Shown here in pieces: positions 16,669-26,184 of a stretch of 33,276 nucleotides of DNA. How positions within the stretch are numbered: the stretch's first letter is position 1; every line of letters starts with the position of its first letter. The translations under genes were made by a program, and so were the position numbers. The notes below the pieces were generated by a model. It was given only the letters and a program-made list of their open reading frames with translations, made no database searches and was not told the DNA's origin. The DNA is from Chimaeribacter coloradensis (GTDB lineage: Bacteria > Pseudomonadota > Gammaproteobacteria > Enterobacterales > Enterobacteriaceae). Location: assembly GCF_002858715.1 (NCBI RefSeq), contig NZ_PJZH01000034.1, forward strand, positions 1 through 33,276, given 5' to 3'.

Positions 16669-19600
16669 TCAGAACATCCGTTTGAAATTCAGCATCAGCC
16701 CCCGGTCGCTGATGCCGTCCTCGCGCCAGCTATAGGCGTCGATGCCGAGTTGGGTGTTCTCGCGGGTGTAGCTGACCCCGGCCTGCGCCAGGCCATTCAG
16801 GCCGCCGCCCTGCTGGCCGTCCTCCACGGTGAAGGTCTGCCCGTTCATACCCTGCAACGATGCAGTACGGCGGCTTTTGTTGTAACTCAGGTTCGGGCCG
16901 CCCTCCAGCGAGGCCTTCACCGCCCAGCCGTTTTTCCCGGCATAGCCCAGCGTCATCCCGATAACCGAGTCCACGGCGGTTTCACTGCCGCGGCCCATCG
17001 TCAGGTTGACGTCACCCGCACCCTGTTCGCGGTAGCCGCTCCCGGTGGTATAGCGCATTTTCAGCCCGGCGAACGGCGTGACCGTCAGCCCCTCCTGCAC
17101 GGTGTACGTTTTCTCCCCGGTGCTGCGCAGCTCCAGATACTGCTGGCGGCTGTCGGCGCTCGCCACCTTGTTGATGTCGCCGTAGCGCACCGTGCGGTTG
17201 CTGCTGAGGTTATGCAGGTCATAACGCAGCGCGTTCGTCCAGTTCAGGCCGCTGTCAGTGAGGGGCAGGGTGTGTGCCAGGCCGAAGAACTGGCTGTAAC
17301 CGCCGGTGATGCCGTTATCCCCGGGGCGGTTGCTGCCGTTGCCATCCAGCCGGGCAATACCGTACGCCAGCGCCAGCGTCTGGTTGCCCGCGAACGACAG
17401 ATGCTGGCGCAGGGCCAGCATGTCGTAGGTGGTGTCATTGCCCAGTTCGGCACGCTGGTCACCGCGCGCGACCGCGTTAAACGCCAGCCCGTTGGCCGAG
17501 ACCGGCGCGGCATCAGCCAGCATGTCAAAGCGCGTACTCAGTACCCGCGCATCCCGTGCGACGCGCTGTGCCTGGCTGCCGGAGAGCTGTTTCATCGCAC
17601 TGTTAAGCTCAGCGGCACTCTTCACGTTCAGGCTGTTAAACAGGGCATTGTTGGTGTAGGCGGCGTCCAGGGCTTTTGCCATGCTGCTGACGCCCGCGTC
17701 CGTCACGACCTGCGCATAGGCGTTTTTGGTCATGGTCACATCCACGTTGCCGCCGGCGTCTTTCTGGGCTGCCGCTGACCAGACCACGCTGGCGGATGTG
17801 ATGTTCTGCTCGCCCTGAATATCCCGGCCGACAAACACGTTGTCGAAAGTCTGGGTTTTGGCCGCTGTCCCGGCGGTAAAGCCGGTGTCCACGGTCACAT
17901 CCTGAATCACGGCGCGGTTGGCGGCCAGCGTCCCGGCGCTGCCGTCTGCGCGGGTGCCCACGGTGTACTGGCTGAGCGCGACCGGGGCCGTCGGGTCAAC
18001 CGGCAGGGTGTAGCTGGCGTAGTGTACTTCGGTGTTATCCCCCGTGTTGCCGTTAACCCCGGCGACCCCGACCCCGGCCTCTTTCACCAGGCCGCTGCCT
18101 GCCCCGGTGAGGTTCACCGTGCCGTTATTGACGAGGCGGCCATTTGCGCCGAGGCGGCTGAACGCGTAAGAGTTGCCGGCATGGATGTTGATAGTGCCGT
18201 TGTTCTCCAGCACCGCGTCGGCCGTGGCTCCGGCATCAAGTTGCATGGCAATCATGCCCGTCTCCGTGCTGCCTTCACTGCCGAGGTTAAGGGTGCCGTT
18301 ATTCACCAGCTGGGCATTCTGGCTGCCCCTCATGCCGATGGCACCGTTGCCGCTGAGCGTGATCGTCCCCTCGTTAAGCGCCTTCATGTTTTTGCTGCCG
18401 TCGCTGAAGTTAACGGCAATTTTATGGTTTCCCGTGCCGGTGGCGGCAAAATTCACCGCCCCCTGGGGCTGATTCCAGAACCAGCCGGTAACGTCGGCGG
18501 CGGTTTGCCCGTTACGTGAGTTAACGAAGGTGACTTTGCTCACGTTCGCCGTACCGTTGTTGATAATGACACCGGCACTGTTCAGGTTAACGGCACCGCC
18601 GTTATTGCCGTTGGTGAGGGTCAGGGTACCGTGGTTAACCAGGGTCCCGCGGGTGCCGATATAAATCGCGTTGGCGGTGTTCTGGGTAAAGGTTCCGCTG
18701 GTGTCATTCAAAAACAGCGACGTATCGCGGATATAGGTCAGCCCCTTATCTTTGACGCTGCCGGCTGTCGGGTCAGCCACCATGCTGCCCTGGTTGGTCA
18801 GGGTGCTGCTGCCGTAAAGGTCGGCCCCTTTGGTCAGCGTGCCGGTATTAACAAGGTTGCTGCTGCCGCTGGTTCTTATATTGCCGTTCACGGTACCGCT
18901 GTTATTCAGCGTGCCGCCGGTGAAACTGAGTGTACTGGCCCCATAACTGCCGCCGTTAAGGGTACCGGCGTTATTCAGCGTGCCGGTGGTGTTGACCGGG
19001 GCATCAATGACCGCCCCGCTTTGATTGGTCAAGGTGCCGTCTACCAGCAGGGTGCCGCTGCCGTTCACCGTGCCGGTGTTGCTGACGGTGCTGCCTTCAA
19101 GAATAACCGTACTCTCTGCCAGGGTAGTCACGCCGCTTAAGGTGGTGCCGTCAGTAAATTCAGGTGTGGTCACGCTGCCGCTGTTATCCGCCGTGGCCGG
19201 CACCCCGGCGCCCAGAGTAATCTGCCCGCGGTTGATAATGCGGTTATTAACATTCCCGTCAGAAAAGAAAGCGACGCCGTTTTCGGCATTGATATTAATG
19301 ATGCCGGTGGTGTCATTAATGGCTGTGCCCCCGCCATACGCTGCCATACCAGACAAAGGCTCATTGCCGGTGTAATTTTCATTTTTAGCCAGGTTGATAG
19401 TGCCCTGGTTGATCACCTGATTCGTCGTTCCGTACGCCACCATACCGGCACCGGCGTTATTAATGGTAATCGTGCCGCCCTGGCGATTAATTGCGACCGC
19501 ACCGGAAGCGGTGCCTGCATAGTTATCTAATCCTGCATTCATCCCTATAGCAAAACTGCGGTCTAAATTTGAAGGAATGTCTGGGGAAAGTTCAGTCTGA

Positions 19601-21606
19601 TCATTGGGATTTTTCCACATCGCATCCGCATTGATGACGCCATAGTTTTCTGCCTGCCCTGTATCACCTGCTTCCATGGCAACGCCTCTGCCATACATTT
19701 CTAATGTACCCTGAGCGTTATTGATAATAGAGGCTGAGGTGCCCACGGCAGCCATAAGCTCTATGGAGGCGACTGAGCTATTGGCTGAAAAATCATTTGT
19801 CGTGCTATATTCTTGATAGAGATTGATTATACTATTTTGATTCATGACTTTGCCGGTAAGCGTGCCCTCATTTACTGCACTGGAACTCTTCCGCGCCGCC
19901 AGCGCAGTAAAAGGCCCGCTTTTCATCTCCCGGGACTTGCTGGTTCTGTTTATTTCAACTTTTCCTTCATTATTTATCGCGGAGTCTGTATCGGTGAGTT
20001 TAATAAATATCATATCTTCTATAAAAACCTCGCCCTTAGTAACAGCCGTCGCTCCAGATGATAGAGAAATGATGTTGCTCGGGTCCATGAAGAAGTTATA
20101 GTTAGTAATCTGGGCATCCCGGTTATCAAATGTTGCCCCGTCCGTTATTTCAAGGTGTGCGCCCTGGGATAATGTAATTAATGGGCCGCTGTTTGCCGGG
20201 AATTCTCCGCTCATGCGGGAAGCACCGCTGAGATAGATCGAGGATTGCCCCTCAACCTGGATCAAAGCAGTATTACCCTGTCCGGTACGGGCAGTAGCGA
20301 TGGCATCTCCTGCAGTAATATCTCTCATTTGATCTTTTTCACCAACCAGCTCAATACCTTTCAAAAAATCCACCCGATTTCCATTCCCGCTGATAATCGC
20401 GCCGTTGATATTTTCCTGAGATCCAGCCTTCTTGGAATATTGGTGACCCGCATCTTCCGTATCCGCTATCACCTGCAAATGCCCATCCAGCACTACGCTA
20501 TTATTACTGCCACCCACCTTAATCCCGGTAGACGGGATATAAAAATAATCAGCCGCCAGCGCAGAGGCTTGATCTTTATCGACTACCATATTGCCGGTCA
20601 GGGTGACGGCGTTGGCTTCCCCCTGCACATCCACGCCCGTTGACTGATAGCCGGTGACGGACATGGTAGGTGACGTCAGGTTAACGCGGTTCTCTTTGCC
20701 GGAAGTTTTCAGGCCGGTGGAAAAATCAATAACTTCCAGTGTGCCGATTTGATTAACTTCATTACTGTCACCTGCGATCCCCAGCCCCAGGCTGGGCCGG
20801 GTAGGGTCAGTACTGTGGACGTGTAAATCGCCTACATTAATGACGCTGTTGCTGTCACCGTTGACGTTGGTGCCGGTGCTGCCGTCACTGACGTCGGTCG
20901 CACCGTTGTTATTAATTGTATTGTTGTTGCCGGTGATATCAGTGCCCGTTGCTCCATCCGTGATGCTGCTGCTGCCATTATTGTTAATGGTATTATCATC
21001 ACCGGTGACATTGGTACCTGTTGCGCCCTCCGCAACGCTGCTGTTGCCGTTATTATTAATGGTATTTTCATTACCAGTCACATCCGTGGCGATAGATCCT
21101 TGCCCGGTGGCGGTGCTGGCACCCTCATTGTTAATAATATTACTGTTGCCGTCTATTTTGGACGCCGTACTGCCGTTCGACGCGTCAGTTCCTCCGTTGA
21201 AGGTAATCGCATAATCATCACCCTGAATATAGGTGCCAATTTCCCCAGGTTCGTCCGCAACTACTTTATTATCATAATTAATGGGAGTTTCATTATCGCC
21301 GCCATTATCTCCGCCATTATCACTGCTGCTGCCGGCATCACTATCATCATCATTGTTATTCGCGATTACCGCGATAGTCACGGCCAGTGCCGCTGCGCCA
21401 CCCGCTATCCATGGCCAGTTTTGTTGCAGAAACGTGGGAGGTGTCCGGCATTGTGACGGCAGCGCAGCGCGTTGCGCCTGCGATAATTTACCGATATCCG
21501 TCGGACAGCCTGCTGCTGGTTTTTGATTGCCAATTTCATCGGCTGATAAACAGTGATGACTAAAAATCAATGCGATAGAGATTGATGTTAATTCATTCAT
21601 TTTCAT
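16669..21606 (-). CDS. Autotransporter (type Va) with repeat-rich passenger
   Basis: This 1645-residue surface protein has a signal-like N-terminus (1-22), an unusual second hydrophobic stretch (about 66-82, WIAGGAAALAVTIAVIA) followed by acidic/Asn-rich sequence, and a beta-helix passenger rich in GNxNTINNNG and NxGTV turns. The last roughly 280 residues form the outer-membrane beta-barrel ending in LNFKRMF, with the terminal Phe typical of barrels. A linker with LADAAPVSANGLAFNAVARGDQR precedes the barrel. The ATG at 21606 is chosen for its GAGGAA site; upstream in-frame codons to 21753 lack a signal peptide. The first third is visibly more AT-rich than the rest. It is probably an adhesin or biofilm factor, but the ligand is unknown. 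Confidence 0.85.
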   Translation of the reverse strand: MKMNELTSISIALIFSHHCLSADEIGNQKPAAGCPTDIGKLSQAQRAALPSQCRTPPTFLQQNWPWIAGGAAALAVTIAVIANNNDDDSDAGSSSDNGGDNGGDNETPINYDNKVVADEPGEIGTYIQGDDYAITFNGGTDASNGSTASKIDGNSNIINNEGASTATGQGSIATDVTGNENTINNNGNSSVAEGATGTNVTGDDNTINNNGSSSITDGATGTDITGNNNTINNNGATDVSDGSTGTNVNGDSNSVINVGDLHVHSTDPTRPSLGLGIAGDSNEVNQIGTLEVIDFSTGLKTSGKENRVNLTSPTMSVTGYQSTGVDVQGEANAVTLTGNMVVDKDQASALAADYFYIPSTGIKVGGSNNSVVLDGHLQVIADTEDAGHQYSKKAGSQENINGAIISGNGNRVDFLKGIELVGEKDQMRDITAGDAIATARTGQGNTALIQVEGQSSIYLSGASRMSGEFPANSGPLITLSQGAHLEITDGATFDNRDAQITNYNFFMDPSNIISLSSGATAVTKGEVFIEDMIFIKLTDTDSAINNEGKVEINRTSKSREMKSGPFTALAARKSSSAVNEGTLTGKVMNQNSIINLYQEYSTTNDFSANSSVASIELMAAVGTSASIINNAQGTLEMYGRGVAMEAGDTGQAENYGVINADAMWKNPNDQTELSPDIPSNLDRSFAIGMNAGLDNYAGTASGAVAINRQGGTITINNAGAGMVAYGTTNQVINQGTINLAKNENYTGNEPLSGMAAYGGGTAINDTTGIININAENGVAFFSDGNVNNRIINRGQITLGAGVPATADNSGSVTTPEFTDGTTLSGVTTLAESTVILEGSTVSNTGTVNGSGTLLVDGTLTNQSGAVIDAPVNTTGTLNNAGTLNGGSYGASTLSFTGGTLNNSGTVNGNIRTSGSSNLVNTGTLTKGADLYGSSTLTNQGSMVADPTAGSVKDKGLTYIRDTSLFLNDTSGTFTQNTANAIYIGTRGTLVNHGTLTLTNGNNGGAVNLNSAGVIINNGTANVSKVTFVNSRNGQTAADVTGWFWNQPQGAVNFAATGTGNHKIAVNFSDGSKNMKALNEGTITLSGNGAIGMRGSQNAQLVNNGTLNLGSEGSTETGMIAMQLDAGATADAVLENNGTINIHAGNSYAFSRLGANGRLVNNGTVNLTGAGSGLVKEAGVGVAGVNGNTGDNTEVHYASYTLPVDPTAPVALSQYTVGTRADGSAGTLAANRAVIQDVTVDTGFTAGTAAKTQTFDNVFVGRDIQGEQNITSASVVWSAAAQKDAGGNVDVTMTKNAYAQVVTDAGVSSMAKALDAAYTNNALFNSLNVKSAAELNSAMKQLSGSQAQRVARDARVLSTRFDMLADAAPVSANGLAFNAVARGDQRAELGNDTTYDMLALRQHLSFAGNQTLALAYGIARLDGNGSNRPGDNGITGGYSQFFGLAHTLPLTDSGLNWTNALRYDLHNLSSNRTVRYGDINKVASADSRQQYLELRSTGEKTYTVQEGLTVTPFAGLKMRYTTGSGYREQGAGDVNLTMGRGSETAVDSVIGMTLGYAGKNGWAVKASLEGGPNLSYNKSRRTASLQGMNGQTFTVEDGQQGGGLNGLAQAGVSYTRENTQLGIDAYSWREDGISDRGLMLNFKRMF
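20860..21150 (-). repeat. Tandem 72-75 bp repeats coding 24-25 residue beta-helix units
   Basis: Four head-to-tail units lie inside the autotransporter gene: 21076-21150 (25 codons), then 21004-21075, 20932-21003 and 20860-20931 (24 codons each). Each encodes the pattern G-x-x-N-x-I-N-N-x-G, then about eight variable residues, then T-G/D-x-V/I-T/N. Degenerate copies continue further into the passenger (GDSNSVINVG, GDSNEVNQIG, GKENRVNL, GEANAVTLTG, GSNNSVVLDG). The array is near-identical enough at DNA level to allow slippage or recombination. Confidence 0.85.
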
Positions 21607-21975
21607 GGTGGTTCCTCGTGATGCGGGCGTCGCATGGCTGCACAGCAATAAGAAGCTGGCCCGATAACTATTTATAGGGTTAAATGGTTCCATAAATAAA
21701 CTGTTATTTTCGGCGAAATTTATCCAGATAATAATAAAAGTGCGTGAATCCATAGGGTAGTGCCGTAATGTGTAGATTTTTATGTTTTTTATTTATAGTC
21801 GTAAAGTGCTAAAAAATTATCGTGATAATTAAACTATAAAATTATTTTGAGTGTTTATTAATGATGATATTTTCGCAGGCGCTGAATCAATTTGTCAGAA
21901 AAAATGCCTGGCGATTTTATTAATTATGATCGGATGTGATGTTTAGTCAAGAAAGCGTAAGGGGTGTAAATAAAT
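21607..21975. other. AT-rich leader region of the autotransporter gene
   Basis: About 370 bases, markedly AT-rich from 21700 to 21950. It holds a sigma-70-like promoter on the minus strand and otherwise no gene or RNA that I can support. Such composition is typical of H-NS-bound horizontally acquired promoters; that is inference. Confidence 0.4.
21923..21950 (-). promoter_or_regulatory. Candidate sigma-70 promoter for the autotransporter gene
   Basis: On the minus strand TTGACT (21945-21950) and CATAAT (21923-21928) are separated by 16 bases, each matching five of six consensus bases. Transcription would start near 21916 and leave a 5' leader of about 310 bases before the ATG at 21606. Confidence 0.45.
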
Positions 21976-22006
21976 ATAAAAAACCACCGGGACTGTCCGG
22001 CGGTTT
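21976..22006 (-). terminator. Terminator of the FAD dehydrogenase operon
   Basis: The arms 21981-21990 and 21997-22006 form a 10-bp stem that includes one G-U pair when read on the minus strand, followed by six T. It lies 18 bases past the cytochrome subunit stop. Confidence 0.8.
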
Positions 22007-22023
22007 TGTAAAAGAGGCAGAAT

Positions 22024-23346
22024 TTACTTCACATGCAATTTATCAATCGACGGAGTGCCGAGCATGATCGGGTCGGTGATCACGTCTTTATCGTTGCGCA
22101 CCTCCGCGACATCCTTCGCGGTGATCGCAGGCGCTTTATTGCCCCAGCTGCTGCGGATGAAGTTCACCACGTCCGCCACCTGCTGGTCGTTCAGCCGCCA
22201 GCCAAAGGCGGGCATGGTGATGGCGCTCGGCGCGCCGTTCACGCCCGGCAGGGTGTCGCCGGTCAGCACCACATGGATCAGCGATGTCGCATCGTCGGAC
22301 TGCACCACCGGGTTGCCGCGCAACGCCGGGAAGAATCGGGTGTAGCCTTTGCCGTCGGTGCGGTGGCAGGCGGCGCAGCTGTCCACATACAGGGACGCGC
22401 CGGGCTTGCTGTCATCACCTTTGAACAGCTGTTGCGCCACGGTGTCATCAGGTTTGAACGCCGGTTGGGCCGGGTCAGCCGGTTGCAGTGACTTCAGGTA
22501 ACGGGCGATGGCGGTGGCATCATCTGCGCTCAGGTATTGCAGGCTGTGCTCGACCACGCTGGTCATGCCGCCAAAGGCGGCGGTGTGGTCATTGCGGCCG
22601 GTGCGCAGGAACTGCGCCAGCTCCTCTTCGCTCCAGCGCCCGAGGCCGTCTTTGTTGTCACCGCGCAAGCTGGTGGCGACCCAGCCATCAATTGGCGCGT
22701 TGCTGCCCGCCAGGTAATCACTGCCTTCGCCGTTGTTCAGCGCTTTTTCCTGCATCGTCACACTGCGTGGCGTATGGCAGGCACCGCAGTGGCCGAGGCC
22801 TTCCACCAGGTAGCGGCCGCGCGCCAGCACCGGGTCTTCCCCGTTCGCGGGCCGGAAGTCTTTCACCTCCGGCGCAAAGATGCCGCGCCAGAAGCGCAGC
22901 GGCCAGCGCATCGACAGCGGCCACGGGATGTCGCTGTCGCGGTTGGCGGCCTTCACCGGCGCCACGCCGTGCATAAAGTAGGCGTAGAGGGCGCGCATGT
23001 CACTTTCAGTCACCACCGCATAAGAGGGGTAGGGCATCGCCGGGTAGAGCGTCTGGCCGTTTTTGGCAATACCGTGGCGGACGGCGTTGTCGAAATCCTC
23101 AAACGCGTAGTCGCCGATGCCGGTCTCTTTGTCCGGCGTGATGTTGGTGCTGTAAATGGTGCCGATCGGCGTTTTCATCCCCAGGCCACCGGCAAACTCG
23201 GTGCCGCCCGCCGCCGTGTGGCAGGCCACGCAGTCACCGGCGCGCGCCAGGTATTCGCCGCGCGCAATCTGTTCGGCGCCGTTGTCCTGCGCCCACGCGC
23301 CCACGCTGATGGCACCCAGCGTCAGGGCAAAAATCATCTTTTTCAT
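22024..23346 (-). CDS. Triple-haem cytochrome c subunit of FAD-dependent gluconate-type dehydrogenase
   Basis: This 440-residue membrane-associated cytochrome c has a signal peptide (1-19, cleaving after AWA) and three haem sites, CVACH (39-43), CGACH (187-191) and CAACH (324-328), the standard layout for these subunits. It passes electrons from the FAD subunit to ubiquinone at the periplasmic face of the inner membrane. The gene is third in a gamma-FAD-cytochrome operon, 10 bases after the FAD subunit gene, with an AAGGA site before its ATG. Substrate is most likely gluconate (to 2-ketogluconate), but 2-ketogluconate and polyol dehydrogenases share the same build. Confidence 0.92.
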   Translation of the reverse strand: MKKMIFALTLGAISVGAWAQDNGAEQIARGEYLARAGDCVACHTAAGGTEFAGGLGMKTPIGTIYSTNITPDKETGIGDYAFEDFDNAVRHGIAKNGQTLYPAMPYPSYAVVTESDMRALYAYFMHGVAPVKAANRDSDIPWPLSMRWPLRFWRGIFAPEVKDFRPANGEDPVLARGRYLVEGLGHCGACHTPRSVTMQEKALNNGEGSDYLAGSNAPIDGWVATSLRGDNKDGLGRWSEEELAQFLRTGRNDHTAAFGGMTSVVEHSLQYLSADDATAIARYLKSLQPADPAQPAFKPDDTVAQQLFKGDDSKPGASLYVDSCAACHRTDGKGYTRFFPALRGNPVVQSDDATSLIHVVLTGDTLPGVNGAPSAITMPAFGWRLNDQQVADVVNFIRSSWGNKAPAITAKDVAEVRNDKDVITDPIMLGTPSIDKLHVK

Positions 23347-23356
23347 GGCTTGTTCC

Positions 23357-25141
23357 TTATGCCTGCACCAGCGGACCCGGGTTTTTCAGATACTGATCGC
23401 GGATGGCGCGCGCCGACCAGTAGGTCAGGGCGGCCACGGTACCGGTAGGGTTGTAGCCCAGCCCCTGCGGGAAGGCGGACGCGCCCGGCACGAAGACGTT
23501 ATGCACATCCCAGCTCTGCAGGTAGCGGTTCACCGCGCTGGTTTTCGGGTCTTCGCCCATTACCGCGCCGCCGTTCATGTGGGTGGTCTGGTAGATGGTG
23601 GTGTCGAAGTGCTGGCCCGGCTGTTTCGGCGCACCGGAAATCACTTTCGGGTTCATCGCTTCGGCAATCTTGTGCATCCGGCCATGCATGAATTGCGACA
23701 TTTTGATGTCGTTCTCCTGCCAGTCGAAGGTCATGCGCAGCAGCGGCTGGCCGTGGACATCTTTGTAGTTCGGGTCGAGATCCAGATAGTTGCTGCGGTA
23801 AGACTGGTGCGCGCCGTGGGCATCCATCGACAGGTGGTGGGTGTAGACGTCCGCCACTTCCGCTTTCCACTTGCTGCCCCAGGCCGGGGTGCCCGGGCGG
23901 GTCGGCAGGCCGGAGATCGGCTTGGTGCCCGCCTGGTTAACCCAGAACGGCGACCCGCCGACAAAGCCATATTTGCCGTGGTCGAAGTTGTCCGCGTTGA
24001 AGTCATCCACCCCGACGCCCGCACCGCCCGCGCCGATAAACGGATTGGTGTGCACATCTTTGTCAAAGAAGGCTTTGATGGTGGAGATGTTCTGGTAGGC
24101 GAAGTTACGGCCGACCACGCCCTCGTTGGTGACCGGATCGTACGGTTTGCCGATGCCGGAGAGCAGCATCAGGTGGACATTGTGGAACTGGAACGCGGCG
24201 AGGATCACGATGTCCGCCGGTTGCTCAATCTGGCGGCCCTGCGCGTCAACGTAGGTCACGCCGGTGGCGCGCTTTTTGTCATCGCTGAGGTTAACGCGCA
24301 GCACATAGGAGTTGGCGCGCAGCTCAAATTTCGGCTCCTGGCGCAGCGCCGGCCAGATGTTCACATTCGGCGAGGCTTTGGAGTACATGTAGCAGGCGTA
24401 GCCGCTGCAATAGCCGCAGAAGTTACACGGCCCCATCTGTGCGCCGTAGGGGTTGGTGTAAGGGCCGGAGGTGTTGGCGGAGGGCAGGTCATACGGATGG
24501 TAACCCACCGACTCCGCTGCCTGCGCGAACATCTGGGCGGAGAAGGTGCGCTTCTGCGCGGGCAGCGGGAAGTCGCTGGAGCGGTCAGGCGCGAACGGGT
24601 TGCCGCCTTTGCCTTTGCCGACCACCTTGCCTTTGATGCTCCAGGCGCTGCCGGAGGTGCCGAACACTTTCTCCGCTTTGTCGAAGTAGGGTTCCAGTTC
24701 GTCATAGCTGACGCCGAAGTCCTGGATGGTCATCCCTTCCGGGATAAATTTCTTGCCGTAGCGTTCTTCATAGTGGCTGCGCATCCGCAGTTCCATCGGG
24801 TCGATGCGGAAATGCACCCCTGACCAGTGCAGCCCCGCGCCTCCGGTACCGGTTCCAGGCAGGAACGCAGCAAGCTGGCGATAGGGCTGGGCAGTCTGGC
24901 TGCTGTTGTGGCGGATGGTCACGGTGCTCTTGGAGAGATCCTGGAACAGCTTACGGCGGATGTTATAGGTCAGCTCGTCGATCACCTGCGGGTATGCGCC
25001 GTCCGGGTAGGTGTCCCGGTGCGGGCCGCGCTCCAGCGCCAGCACGTTCAGGCCCGCTTCCGTCAGCTCTTTGGCCATAATCGCCCCGGCCCAGCCGAAA
25101 CCAACGATCACCGCATCTACTTTTTTCATGACATTTGCCAT
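23357..25141 (-). CDS. FAD (GMC-type) catalytic subunit, gluconate 2-dehydrogenase-like
   Basis: This 594-residue flavoprotein of the GMC oxidoreductase group has its dinucleotide-binding loop at residues 14-19 (GFGWAG) followed by NVLALERG. Further marks are GTGTGGAGLHWSG, CNFCGYCSGYACYMYSKASPNV with its clustered cysteines, and a C-terminal HMNGGAVMGEDPKTSAVNRYLQSWDVHNVFVPGASAFPQGLGYNPTGTVAALTYWSA stretch. It oxidises gluconate or a related sugar acid in the periplasm. It has no signal of its own and is presumably exported together with the Tat-signal gamma subunit. The start at 25141 lies 3 bases after the gamma stop, with GAGAGGG before it. Confidence 0.92.
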   Translation of the reverse strand: MANVMKKVDAVIVGFGWAGAIMAKELTEAGLNVLALERGPHRDTYPDGAYPQVIDELTYNIRRKLFQDLSKSTVTIRHNSSQTAQPYRQLAAFLPGTGTGGAGLHWSGVHFRIDPMELRMRSHYEERYGKKFIPEGMTIQDFGVSYDELEPYFDKAEKVFGTSGSAWSIKGKVVGKGKGGNPFAPDRSSDFPLPAQKRTFSAQMFAQAAESVGYHPYDLPSANTSGPYTNPYGAQMGPCNFCGYCSGYACYMYSKASPNVNIWPALRQEPKFELRANSYVLRVNLSDDKKRATGVTYVDAQGRQIEQPADIVILAAFQFHNVHLMLLSGIGKPYDPVTNEGVVGRNFAYQNISTIKAFFDKDVHTNPFIGAGGAGVGVDDFNADNFDHGKYGFVGGSPFWVNQAGTKPISGLPTRPGTPAWGSKWKAEVADVYTHHLSMDAHGAHQSYRSNYLDLDPNYKDVHGQPLLRMTFDWQENDIKMSQFMHGRMHKIAEAMNPKVISGAPKQPGQHFDTTIYQTTHMNGGAVMGEDPKTSAVNRYLQSWDVHNVFVPGASAFPQGLGYNPTGTVAALTYWSARAIRDQYLKNPGPLVQA

Positions 25142-25144
25142 CTG

Positions 25145-25882
25145 TTACGCCCTCTCACCACGAAGGGATACCGGCGGGAAGGGGTAACGCTCGCCCCGTT
25201 CCACCCAATCCATAAAATCTGCCCGTGCGCCGGGGAAACCGATCAGTTTCCAGCCCACCATATTCTGGTTGCCGCCGTGCATCGGGTCACTGAAGAAGCC
25301 CTCGCGGGTGTTCTGCAGCAGCATGGCGAAAAAGGTTTTTGACGGCACCTGCGGGAAGTCCGCTTTACCGGCTTCCATCTGGCTCAGCATTGCATCTTGT
25401 TGATCTGCGTTGAGTTCGGCGAAGACTTTGCCGTGCTGTTTTTTGGCAAAGGCATCGGCATCCGCCAGCCCGAGGCGGTAGACGTCCCGCGGCACCAGCG
25501 GGAGCTGGTAGCCCAGCGCCGGGTCTGCATCCGGGTTGAACGGCCCCTGCATATACCAGTTGGAACCGGTTGCATACGGGGTCGACATTTGGCGGTCGAT
25601 GTATTCGGGGGCCCCTGCTTCCAGTGCGCCGGGGCCGCGATCATCCGCCGGGATCAGGCGTGCCACGGCCGCCTTGATAAAGGCAAACTCTTCAGCGGTA
25701 AAGAAGGTGGGGGTGTAATCCTTGGCGTTCTGGTTGGCCGGCGCGATATCTTCCGCGGCATCCGCTTTAGCCGGGGAGGTCAACGCACCCAGCCCGCTGG
25801 CACCGATGGCCACAGCCGGGGCCAGGGTAATGGTTTTCAACAAGAAATCCCGGCGGGAGTTTCCTGAAAATTTTTTAGACAT
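25145..25882 (-). CDS. Gamma (small) subunit with Tat signal, gluconate 2-dehydrogenase-like
   Basis: This 245-residue protein of the gluconate dehydrogenase subunit 3 family starts with a twin-arginine signal (SRRDFLLK, residues 9-16) and a hydrophobic stretch, then AKADAAED as the probable cleavage region. The mature part has the family segments [31 protein letters not shown] and [40 protein letters not shown]. It is required for export and maturation of the FAD subunit in known complexes. It leads the operon. Confidence 0.92.
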   Translation of the reverse strand: MSKKFSGNSRRDFLLKTITLAPAVAIGASGLGALTSPAKADAAEDIAPANQNAKDYTPTFFTAEEFAFIKAAVARLIPADDRGPGALEAGAPEYIDRQMSTPYATGSNWYMQGPFNPDADPALGYQLPLVPRDVYRLGLADADAFAKKQHGKVFAELNADQQDAMLSQMEAGKADFPQVPSKTFFAMLLQNTREGFFSDPMHGGNQNMVGWKLIGFPGARADFMDWVERGERYPFPPVSLRGERA

Positions 25883-26184
25883 TTACTGCGCTCACTTACT
25901 TATGTAATACAAAAAATTAACAAGCCCGCATTAAATTCTCATTTGTTTACCTTTTCTTTGCATTTAGAGGGATTAAATATAATCTTACAAATTAAGTGGT
26001 TACGGTGAATAAATGTACAAGACGCGGCGGCTGGGAAGGGAAGGCGATAACCGGAACAGTTTGGCGAGGGGAATGCGGGGGAAGGGTTATAGGAAAATTG
26101 CCCTGACAGATTTTTCATAGATTTTCTGAAAAACCTGTTGGGTTGCAGGGCAATGTGTGGGGGCATGAGGGTGATAATCCCGGC
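25883..26184. other. Promoter spacer of the FAD dehydrogenase operon
   Basis: About 300 bases, AT-rich near 25895-26020, carrying the operon promoter on the minus strand (no box pair could be fixed) and, at its right end, an extended stem-loop downstream of the sigma-54 activator gene. No ORF is supported. Confidence 0.35.
26097..26154 (-). terminator. Extended stem-loop, likely terminator of the activator gene
   Basis: ATTGCCCTG (26097-26105) pairs with CAGGGCAAT (26146-26154). Inside it, ACAG-A-TTTTTC pairs with GAAAAA-C-CTGT apart from one mismatch. On the minus strand the structure lies 31 bases past the activator stop and is followed by TTTTCC, a short T-run. Confidence 0.5.

Noticed and set aside
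16750-17778. 342-codon plus-strand frame opposite the autotransporter barrel
   Set aside because: Composition-driven antisense frame; the barrel with terminal Phe is on the minus strand.
20860-21150. Possible CRISPR-like or satellite array
   Set aside because: The periodic 72-bp units are in frame and code for beta-helix turns of the autotransporter; there are no spacers.
21607-21753. N-terminal extension of the autotransporter up to 21753
   Set aside because: The extension lacks a signal peptide at its start and a good ribosome site; the ATG at 21606 has both.
23156-24823. 555-codon plus-strand frame opposite the FAD dehydrogenase genes
   Set aside because: Spans the junction of two real minus-strand genes and has no recognisable domain.
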